A DNA stretch of 15,187 nucleotides. Source: Lachnospiraceae bacterium (GTDB taxonomy: Bacteria > Bacillota > Clostridia > Lachnospirales > Lachnospiraceae). Positions 1 to 5,316 of the stretch are shown piece after piece. Within the stretch, counting starts at the first letter, position 1, and each line of letters opens with the position of its first letter. The position numbers and the translations under genes are program-made. The stretch lies in NCBI GenBank assembly GCA_017391545.1, contig JAFOYD010000151.1:1-15187 (forward strand). The letters are read 5' to 3'. The notes under the pieces were generated by a model that did not search any database, was not told the DNA's origin, and worked only from the letters and a program-made list of their open reading frames with translations.

Positions 1-1
1 A

Positions 2-508
2 AGCGAGAAGGATTACAAGGCTGTTAGTGATGACAATAAGTGTGTTGGAAACGCAGTATACCGTGCTCAGTACAAAGCAACGGATCCAAAACCAACACCA
101 GGTCCAGATCCAGACCCGACACCAGATCCAGACCCAACCCCGGATCCGGATCCAACGCCTGATCCAGACCCGACACCGACACCAACACCAACACCAGATC
201 CGACGCCTGATCCGGAACCAACACCGACACCGATTAATACTACGATAACAGATCCGACAGTTCCGCTTGCAGCAACACTGACAACGATCATGGATGAGGC
301 TACACCGCTTGCAGCAGCACTGACAACGATCATGGATGAGGACACACCACTTGCAGATACTGTAACGATCTTAGATGAGGATACACCACTTGCAAGCATG
401 CCTGATACAGGTGATCACAGTGCCAATCCAATGCCGTTTGCGTTGGCGGGAGTTGCAGCGTTGGCAGCAGCATTTGTTGTAAACAGAAGAACAAGAAAGA
501 GTGAATAG
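2..508 (+). CDS. Cell-wall-anchored surface protein, C-terminal fragment (5' end outside window)
   Basis: The frame is open from the left edge to TAG at 506-508, giving 168 visible residues. No start is seen, so the gene begins outside the window. In order, the fragment holds a short end of a folded region (about 27 residues), a Pro/Asp/Thr-rich stalk (83-232), four 13-14 residue repeats of the form TIxDExxPLA (242-397), an MPDTG sorting signal (398-412), a hydrophobic segment (about 426-483) and a basic tail, NRRTRKSE. This is the standard layout of a sortase substrate: the sortase cleaves between T and G and joins the protein to the cell wall. The stalk probably spans the peptidoglycan. A class B sortase gene follows directly and is the likely partner. 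The function of the exposed N-terminal part cannot be told from this fragment. The class (wall-anchored protein) is near certain; the identity is unknown. Confidence 0.9.
   Translation, partial: SEKDYKAVSDDNKCVGNAVYRAQYKATDPKPTPGPDPDPTPDPDPTPDPDPTPDPDPTPTPTPTPDPTPDPEPTPTPINTTITDPTVPLAATLTTIMDEATPLAAALTTIMDEDTPLADTVTILDEDTPLASMPDTGDHSANPMPFALAGVAALAAAFVVNRRTRKSE
83..232 (+). repeat. Pro-Asp/Thr-rich codon repeat (PDPTPDP stalk)
   Basis: About fifty codons alternate Pro with Asp, Thr, Gly or Glu. At the DNA level this is a degenerate 6- and 12-base periodicity of the type GATCCAGACCCG. Such wall-spanning stalks are common before sorting signals and often vary in length between strains by slippage or recombination. 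The long reading frame on the opposite strand here is a by-product of this composition. Confidence 0.9.
242..397 (+). repeat. Four tandem TIxDExxPLA repeats before the sorting signal
   Basis: Units begin at 242, 284, 326 and 365, with periods of 42, 42 and 39 bases. The protein units are TITDPTVPLAATLT, TIMDEATPLAAALT, TIMDEDTPLADTV and TILDEDTPLAS; the last runs straight into MPDTG. A single DExxPLA-type segment just before an LPXTG-like motif is seen in many clostridial wall proteins. Here it is multiplied, the middle two units being nearly identical in DNA, which suggests recent duplication. Confidence 0.85.
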
Positions 509-518
509 ACGAAATATT

Positions 519-548
519 AAAAATGCATGCCATTTGGCATGCATTTTT
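519..548 (+). terminator. Intrinsic terminator between surface-protein gene and sortase gene
   Basis: A perfect 13-bp stem (AAAAATGCATGCC, ATTT loop, GGCATGCATTTTT) lies 10 bases after the surface-protein stop codon; its 3' arm is the U-run. The sortase ribosome site starts only 4 bases after it, so no promoter fits between them. The hairpin should either end most transcripts or act as a leaky attenuator that lets a minority read into the sortase gene. Confidence 0.85.
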
Positions 549-552
549 AGTC

Positions 553-562
553 AAAGAGGAGG
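553..562 (+). promoter_or_regulatory. Ribosome binding site deciding the TTG start of the sortase
   Basis: AAAGAGGAGG lies 7 bases before TTG at 570. The only ATG further upstream in frame (501) would place the N-terminus across the terminator hairpin and overlap the previous gene, so TTG is preferred. Confidence 0.85.
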
Positions 563-569
563 TATCGCG

Positions 570-1325
570 TTGAAAAAACAGATAAGATGGGATTTTGTCC
601 TGGTCATTGTGGCAGTGATCTGTTTTGGGGCATTTGGCGTGATCAGCTATAGAAACATACAGCTTGAGAGAAATGCCAGTGAAGTCAGAGAGAAAATAGC
701 AGAAATAAGGGACAGCGATGTGGGGAAAAAGGAACAGGAAAGTAAGTATAGTACTCCCTATGACAGTCTCTTTGAAATGAATGATGATATGGCAGCATGG
801 TTATTGATACCAGGTACGGATATTGATTATCCTGTGATGCAGACACCGAATGACGAAGAATATTATCTGTACAGGGATTTTTTTGGAAATGATGATAAAA
901 ATGGAACACTGTTCATTGATACAGACTGTAGTCTTGATGATGAACGGGCGAATATCCTGATCCATGGTCATCACATGAAATCCGGTGCAATGTTTGGAAA
1001 CCTCACAGAATATGAGGATGAAGCTTATGAAAAGGAACACGCAAAGATTTATCTTCATACACGTGATGAGATGAGAGTTTATGAAGTAATGGCAGTGTTT
1101 CATGCCAAGGTCTATCAAAGCAGGACAGACAAATTCCTCTATTATAACTATCCGAAGTTTGACACCAAAGAACGTTTCGACGAGTATTATCAGAATATCA
1201 AAAAGATGAGCCTTTATGATACCGGGGTGACCGCTGAATTTGGGGATGAGCTCATAACATTATCGACCTGTGCATATCACACAAAAAACGGAAGGTTTGC
1301 AGTCGTAGCAAAAAGAGTACAGTAG
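570..1325 (+). CDS. srtB: Class B sortase
   Basis: This is a 251-residue membrane-anchored cysteine transpeptidase that joins surface proteins to the cell wall. The TTG start is chosen because of the strong ribosome site at 553-562. Residues 9-26 form an N-terminal signal anchor, with the catalytic domain outside the membrane. Motifs: the catalytic His134 in IHGHHMKSGAMFGNL (class B sortases have GHNMK..MFG..L at this place), the catalytic Cys234 in TLSTCAYHTKNGRF, and the Arg242 of the triad. AWLLIPGTDIDYPVMQ and the insert before the Cys also fit class B. The likely substrate is the MPDTG protein encoded just upstream; class B enzymes in clostridia are not limited to haem-uptake NPQTN substrates. 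The gene has no visible promoter and probably depends on read-through of the terminator at 519-548 or on a promoter within the upstream gene. The family is near certain; the substrate assignment is inferred from adjacency. Confidence 0.95.
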   Translation: MKKQIRWDFVLVIVAVICFGAFGVISYRNIQLERNASEVREKIAEIRDSDVGKKEQESKYSTPYDSLFEMNDDMAAWLLIPGTDIDYPVMQTPNDEEYYLYRDFFGNDDKNGTLFIDTDCSLDDERANILIHGHHMKSGAMFGNLTEYEDEAYEKEHAKIYLHTRDEMRVYEVMAVFHAKVYQSRTDKFLYYNYPKFDTKERFDEYYQNIKKMSLYDTGVTAEFGDELITLSTCAYHTKNGRFAVVAKRVQ

Positions 1326-1354
1326 TTGACTTTCCATAATTTACATGATAACGT
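1326..1354 (+). promoter_or_regulatory. Possible sigma-A promoter for the BcsA-like gene
   Basis: TTGACT (1326-1331), a 17-bp spacer and TAACGT (1349-1354) preceded by TGA as an extended -10. It starts right after the sortase stop codon. The -10 box is weak (three of six), so this is tentative. No terminator is visible after the sortase gene, so co-transcription with it is also possible. Confidence 0.35.
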
Positions 1355-1386
1355 AAAGATGTAACAACATCATATACAAAGGAAAT

Positions 1387-3567
1387 ATGGGTATGGGAAA
1401 TAGAAAAGGTTTATACAGAGTAGTTTTGATAATAAATATTTTGATCGCAATTTGCTATTTTTACTGGAGAATGCGATATACACTTCCTGTCGACCAGGGA
1501 ATGGCTGACATGATTGCAGCAGTTGTTTTTCTACTGACTGAGATTTGCGGAATTGTATTTTTGTGGATGCAGTTGTCTGTGATTCAGAGAAATACAGACA
1601 CTGGAGAAGAACCGGTGAAGCTATGTGATCCATTGGAGTATCCTGATGTAGATGTGTTTGTATTCGACAGAACCCATGACAAGAAGGGGACTGCCAACAC
1701 GATGAATGCCTGTCTTCTAATGGATTATCCTGACAAGAATAAGGTACATATTACCACTGTAACAGGTGGTGTTCGTGAACTGAATGAGGCCATTTTCCAG
1801 GCATCCAGTCCGCTTGTGACTGTGATTGAGGCGGGGATGCTTCCAAGACACGAGTTTTTGGATGAGACAATTTCACGTTTTATGACAAAGCAGGAAAAAA
1901 TAGGATTTGTGCAGACATCGTTTGGATATTTTAATGCAGGTTCCTTTCAGTTCAGATTATTTTCGCAGAATCTTGTTCCAAATGAAAGAAGATATTTTTT
2001 AAAGTGTCAGCAGCCTGTATTTGCCCGGGATAACAGTGTCATATGCTGCGGATCAGGTGCTGTGTTTGCAAGAGAGGCATTGGAGAAAACAGGCGGTTTT
2101 GATGCAGAAGCACCGCAAGGATATACGATTACGGGTATCAGGATGCTCAAGAAGGGATACGTCGGCAAATATGTCAACAGAGATTTGATATCAGGTTTTT
2201 TTGACAGTGATATTGCGACCTGTATCATGCGGCGCAGGATTCGTGTGGCAGATGCAATCGATGCGCTGCGCAGAGAGCATGCTCTGGTCGGGGGAAAATT
2301 GAACTTCAGGCAGAAAAAGAATCTGTTCACTTATCTGATCAGCCTGTCATGTCCGTTTCGGAGCATTATTACAATGATCATGCCAGCCCTTTATTGTATT
2401 TTGGGCGTCAGGGTACTGGAAGCTCAGGCAATTGTATTGGGCCTTTTCTGGATTGCAATCTATGCTAGTGCCAATCTATGCATGAGAGGTTTGAGTGGCG
2501 AAACGACATCACTGAAATGGAGACAGATTTACCGATATACGGAAGCACCGTATCTTGTGCTGCCACAGATCAAGGCAGTACTTGGAATATACAAACCGAA
2601 GTCGATCGATAAGATCAAGGCCAATAAGCTTAAGAACGTCGGCTATTTTGTGCCACATATCGTACTGATGGCTTTGAATATAGCTGCGTTTGTTTTGGGT
2701 GTCAATTCTTTGATCATAGATGAAGAACTGCTCAAAGTGCCATTTATCATTTGGATACTTGCCAATCTTTACTATGAACTGATGTCAATATTCTGGTTGA
2801 TCGGGATTCCGCATGTCAGACAGGAAAATCGTATCGAGGCACACATCAGTTATGAATTGAAGGACAAGATCCAGACGATACAGGGAATCACCAGAGACTT
2901 GTCATCAAGAGCAATCTCCATATGGTGTGACCGGCCGTATGATATCGACGATGAGGAAATGGTGTCAGTCAAGCTGGATAGTGGCAGATACCAGGCAGTT
3001 ATGGAAGGAAGAGTCATCGGCGCTGAGCGCGATGGTAAAAAGTGGAAATATGTGATATTGCTGAAGAATGTTGAGGAGTATAAACAGCAGTATTATGGAA
3101 TTTTGTACGACAGAAAGCCGGCAGAGACAAGAAAGCTTGCTGCGCCGCAAAATATATTTAGTGATATCGGTAGAAATATTGGAAACCGCTTTGTCACGAA
3201 AAGCCTTGACTATCGAAGAATGGCAAGAATTCCAATCAATCAGGATATTGAAGTCGTTGGTGGAGACAGCATCTTTGTGAAGAATTACAATTACAAATAT
3301 GTTCTGGTTAAAAGCGCTGCTACCCCGGATGAATTTATCACAATTATGCCGGTTGACGGCATTCATCTTACCTGTGAAAGAGTTCACAGATTTGGAGAAC
3401 ATATCTATCAGTATAAGGTGATGAATTATCATGCAGTCAGATCTGAGAAGGAAAGCAGGGAAAAGTTGTATGAGTGGGTGGAACAATGTGCAATTGAAAA
3501 TGCGATTGGACTTGTAGAAGATATCACGGCATCGAAGGATGAACTGAAGAGCGTTCATAACATGTGA
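1387..3567 (+). CDS. BcsA-like membrane pseudo-glycosyltransferase with PilZ domain
   Basis: This is a 726-residue protein with the layout of the cellulose synthase catalytic subunit: two N-terminal membrane segments (about 10-27 and 40-62), a cytoplasmic GT2-like domain (about 85-300), four more membrane segments (about 316-340, 345-363, 420-440, 452-474) and a PilZ-like domain (about 478-575). An extra C-terminal region of about 150 residues is not recognised. GT2/BcsA homology is clear in NACLLMDYPDKNKVHI, KIGFVQT, FQFRLFSQNLVPNE and ALEKTGGF. The active-site motifs are gone: DDG is TGG (126-128), DxD is EAG (148-150), TED is QGY (244-246) and QxxRW is RRIRV (283-287). The stretch between the first two motifs is also much shorter than in BcsA. 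The PilZ motif RxxxR is present (R478, R482), and DxSxxG appears as DLSSRA (504-509). So it is unlikely to make polysaccharide, and may be a membrane c-di-GMP receptor or a partner of an active synthase. The start could also be ATG 1393, which has better spacing from AAAGGA (1378-1383). A CheY gene follows. Confidence 0.8.
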   Translation: MGMGNRKGLYRVVLIINILIAICYFYWRMRYTLPVDQGMADMIAAVVFLLTEICGIVFLWMQLSVIQRNTDTGEEPVKLCDPLEYPDVDVFVFDRTHDKKGTANTMNACLLMDYPDKNKVHITTVTGGVRELNEAIFQASSPLVTVIEAGMLPRHEFLDETISRFMTKQEKIGFVQTSFGYFNAGSFQFRLFSQNLVPNERRYFLKCQQPVFARDNSVICCGSGAVFAREALEKTGGFDAEAPQGYTITGIRMLKKGYVGKYVNRDLISGFFDSDIATCIMRRRIRVADAIDALRREHALVGGKLNFRQKKNLFTYLISLSCPFRSIITMIMPALYCILGVRVLEAQAIVLGLFWIAIYASANLCMRGLSGETTSLKWRQIYRYTEAPYLVLPQIKAVLGIYKPKSIDKIKANKLKNVGYFVPHIVLMALNIAAFVLGVNSLIIDEELLKVPFIIWILANLYYELMSIFWLIGIPHVRQENRIEAHISYELKDKIQTIQGITRDLSSRAISIWCDRPYDIDDEEMVSVKLDSGRYQAVMEGRVIGAERDGKKWKYVILLKNVEEYKQQYYGILYDRKPAETRKLAAPQNIFSDIGRNIGNRFVTKSLDYRRMARIPINQDIEVVGGDSIFVKNYNYKYVLVKSAATPDEFITIMPVDGIHLTCERVHRFGEHIYQYKVMNYHAVRSEKESREKLYEWVEQCAIENAIGLVEDITASKDELKSVHNM

Positions 3568-3598
3568 CAAAAAAAGACAGAAAATTTCAAATAATATA

Positions 3599-3627
3599 TT
3601 TCATTGTGAGTTAAAATGTGTTATACT
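3599..3627 (+). promoter_or_regulatory. Extended -10 promoter for cheY
   Basis: TGTTATACT (3619-3627) is a good extended -10 (TGn plus TATACT). The -35 region at 17-bp spacing, TTTCAT (3599-3604), is poor, as often found with extended -10 promoters. Transcription would start near 3634, about 30 bases before the start codon. Confidence 0.6.
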
Positions 3628-3662
3628 GTCTGTAGCTGTTTGAAAAGAAAGGTGGTAAAGCT

Positions 3663-4031
3663 ATGGCAAACGTGTTGATCGTAGATGATGCAGCATTCAT
3701 GAGAATGACAATCAAAAAAATGCTGGAGGCTCATGGGCACACGGTGATCGGAGAGGCAGAGAACGGTGTTGTGGCTGTTAAGAAGTTTATTGAACTCAAA
3801 CCGGACGTAGTGCTGCTGGACATTACCATGCCTGAAATGAACGGCGTAGAGGCATTGAAGCGAATTAAGGAGCTAGAACCCAAGGCAAGAGTTATCATTT
3901 GCTCCGCTATGGGGCAGCAGGCTATGGTAGCGCAGGCAATTCAGTGCGGTGCGAAAGATTTTATTGTCAAACCGTTTGAAGAAGACAGATTGATTGCATC
4001 GGTGGATAAGATTATGAGCAGACCACAATAA
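3663..4031 (+). CDS. cheY: Single-domain response regulator CheY
   Basis: This is a 122-residue receiver-only protein. The acidic pair D8-D9 (LIVDDA) binds Mg2+, D53 in VLLDITMPEMNG is the phosphorylation site, S81 in IICSAMG takes the Thr/Ser switch position, and K103 in VKPF is the invariant lysine. The sequence is typical of clostridial chemotaxis CheY, which carries the signal from CheA to the flagellar motor switch. ATG 3663 follows AAAGGTGG (3648-3654) with 8 bases between. No other chemotaxis gene lies nearby: it has its own promoter and its own terminator, so it is an orphan cheY. The upstream neighbour is a PilZ-domain protein, which may point to a joint role in surface or motility control, but adjacency is the only evidence. 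Confidence 0.92.
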   Translation: MANVLIVDDAAFMRMTIKKMLEAHGHTVIGEAENGVVAVKKFIELKPDVVLLDITMPEMNGVEALKRIKELEPKARVIICSAMGQQAMVAQAIQCGAKDFIVKPFEEDRLIASVDKIMSRPQ

Positions 4032-4050
4032 CCTTGAAAATAAAAAAAAT

Positions 4051-4079
4051 AAAATAACGGTAGACAAACCGTTATTTTT
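4051..4079 (+). terminator. Intrinsic terminator of cheY
   Basis: An 11-bp stem, AAAATAACGGT (4051-4061) with ACCGTTATTTT (4068-4078), closes a 6-base loop, AGACAA. It ends in a U-run and starts 19 bases after the cheY stop. The loop and the 3' end of its left arm hold the likely -35 box of the next gene. The A-run upstream of the stem could also make it work weakly in the other direction. Confidence 0.85.
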
Positions 4080-4089
4080 GTTGTATGAT
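4061..4089 (+). promoter_or_regulatory. Promoter of the LacI-family gene, inside the cheY terminator
   Basis: TAGACA (4061-4066, five of six with TTGACA), a 17-bp spacer and TATGAT (4084-4089, five of six with TATAAT). The -35 lies in the terminator loop. The expected start of transcription near 4096 falls in the first palindromic operator, giving a leader of about 115 bases. Confidence 0.75.
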
Positions 4090-4091
4090 AA

Positions 4092-4119
4092 AGAAAACGT
4101 TTTCCAGAAAACGTTTTCC
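4092..4119 (+). promoter_or_regulatory. Tandem LacI/CcpA-type operators
   Basis: The 14-mer AGAAAACGTTTTCC occurs twice in direct tandem (4092-4105, 4106-4119). Each copy contains the perfect 12-bp palindrome GAAAACGTTTTC with a central CpG (4093-4104, 4107-4118). Central-CpG palindromes are the hallmark of LacI-family operators, and the unit differs from the CcpA cre consensus (TGWNANCGNTNWCA) only at its two outer bases. The first copy covers the predicted transcription start, which fits repression by the encoded regulator (autoregulation) or by CcpA. Confidence 0.85.
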
Positions 4120-4194
4120 AAGACCAAAAAGTAAATCTTAGCGTTACTGGAACGGAGTGAACAGTAAATCTTTGCTGGTTGCTTTAATCAAAAG

Positions 4195-4203
4195 AGAAGG
4201 TGG
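4195..4203 (+). promoter_or_regulatory. Ribosome binding site deciding the GTG start of the LacI-family gene
   Basis: AGAAGGTGG lies 8 bases before GTG 4212. The alternative in-frame GTG at 4200 lies inside this site and is unlikely to be used. Confidence 0.75.
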
Positions 4204-4211
4204 GATATTAC

Positions 4212-5201
4212 GTGGTTTCGATAAGAGATGTGGCAAAAGAAGCCGGCGTAGCCATCTCCACGGTTTCTAAGGTGCTAAACCACTACCCGAACGTGAGCGA
4301 GGAGACAAAGGAGAAGGTAAACACAGCCATAACGGAACTTGGCTTTGTACCAAACACAATTGCCTCGGCGCTTTCTTCCAAGAAAACGGGAAGGGTGGCA
4401 CTGCTGATCGATGTGGACAGACCTGTCCAGGCGGTAGATGAGATTTTTATGCAGTATATCACGGGTGCCATTAACAAGGCGAAGGAAAAGGGAATGGATA
4501 TCATTACGGTATTCTTTACCATGATTGCTGAGATGAATGTGGAGGAAATGATCAGATATTTCCAGTCACAGAGCATTGAAGGCCTGATCATATGTGGCTT
4601 TTCCAGAGAAGACACTGCGTTAGGGAGGCTGGTAAAAAGCGGTAAATTCAAAACGGTACTCATTGATGCGCCCGGTGTTGGGGAAAATACGTCAAGTATT
4701 CATATCGATAATGCAAAAGCACAGTACGAAGTGGCAAAAGAATTTCTGAAAAAGAACACCTGCAGAAAAATCCTGTATATATCAGGAAAAAAGAGCGGAT
4801 ATGTGTCAGAGGAACGTCTCAAAGGCATGAAACAGCTGGCAGATGAACTCGGATTGAAAGTTCTGATCAGAAATGGTGACTTTAGTGAGTTGGAGGCCAG
4901 AAAGCTGACCATGCAGTATGCTCCGGATAAAGATGCCATTATATGTGCATCTGATATGATGGCAATTGGTGCCATGAAAGCACTGATTGACATGGATATC
5001 TACAGACCAGTCTGCGGATTTGACGGGGTAAGCCTTATGGGATATGCCGGAAAGCAGATGCATACAGTAAAGCAGGATTTTAAAAAGATTGCATCAAATG
5101 CAGTGGAAGAGCTCTCGCGGTTGATGGAGGGTGGAACCGGTCAGGATATCGTGATGCCACATAAGCTGATCCGTATCAAATATCTGGATGTCATTTCATG
5201 A
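4212..5201 (+). CDS. LacI/GalR-family transcriptional repressor
   Basis: This is a 329-residue sugar-responsive DNA-binding regulator. The N-terminal helix-turn-helix is clear (SIRDVAKEAGVAISTVSKVLN, residues 3-23). The hinge helix follows, with the minor-groove Leu54 in TIASAL; the usual Arg of ARxL is Ser52. A periplasmic-binding-protein-like effector domain covers residues from about 60 to 320 (VALLIDVDRPVQ, IEGLIICGF, ILYISGKKSGYVSEERLKGM, AIICASDMMAIGAMKAL, CGFDGVSLM). GTG 4212 is chosen from the ribosome site at 4195-4203. A double operator sits on its promoter, so it probably represses itself. The next gene is glycogen/maltodextrin phosphorylase, so the effector may be a malto-oligosaccharide or related sugar, but no copy of the operator is visible before glgP. 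The family is certain; the effector and targets are inferred. Confidence 0.93.
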   Translation: MVSIRDVAKEAGVAISTVSKVLNHYPNVSEETKEKVNTAITELGFVPNTIASALSSKKTGRVALLIDVDRPVQAVDEIFMQYITGAINKAKEKGMDIITVFFTMIAEMNVEEMIRYFQSQSIEGLIICGFSREDTALGRLVKSGKFKTVLIDAPGVGENTSSIHIDNAKAQYEVAKEFLKKNTCRKILYISGKKSGYVSEERLKGMKQLADELGLKVLIRNGDFSELEARKLTMQYAPDKDAIICASDMMAIGAMKALIDMDIYRPVCGFDGVSLMGYAGKQMHTVKQDFKKIASNAVEELSRLMEGGTGQDIVMPHKLIRIKYLDVIS

Positions 5202-5225
5202 TTATCCGACATAACTATTATATTT

Positions 5226-5254
5226 TTGGAAACTTATAATTTTTACATTATAAA
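5226..5254 (+). promoter_or_regulatory. Promoter of glgP
   Basis: TTGGAA (5226-5231), a 17-bp spacer and TATAAA (5249-5254) lie in an AT-rich 115-base gap. A second TATAAT at 5235-5240 lacks a good -35. Downstream is a direct repeat, GTAACAATGTAAC (5261-5273), and a small CTGC-AAAA-GCAG hairpin (5288-5299) before the ribosome site AAAGGAG (5304-5310). No GAAAACGTTTTC-like operator is present. Confidence 0.55.
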
Positions 5255-5316
5255 ATATAAGTAACAATGTAACTATTATCAAAAAATCTGCAAAAGCAGT
5301 ACAAAAGGAGTAAGAA

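Noticed and set aside
83..232. Short direct repeats resembling a CRISPR or satellite array
   Set aside because: The periodicity is in codons of an open frame (Pro with Asp or Thr), without spacers.
67..399. 110-codon frame on the minus strand opposite the Pro-rich stalk
   Set aside because: Its Val/Gly/Ser-rich sequence is the reverse image of the PDPTP and PLA repeats; no ribosome site or independent support.
501..569. ATG start for the sortase at 501
   Set aside because: It would run through the terminator hairpin and overlap the previous gene; TTG 570 has the strong ribosome site.
2965..3570. 201-codon minus-strand frame inside the BcsA-like gene
   Set aside because: It lies wholly opposite a well-supported gene, with composition of a shadow frame and no family motifs.
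4144..4167. TTACTG/CAGTAA inverted repeat and AGTAAATCTT direct repeat in the LacI-gene leader
   Set aside because: Only 6 bp of stem with a 12-base loop and no link to ribosome site or U-run; likely chance.
4200..4211. GTG 4200 as start of the LacI-family protein
   Set aside because: It lies inside the ribosome site for GTG 4212, and adds residues not expected before the helix-turn-helix.
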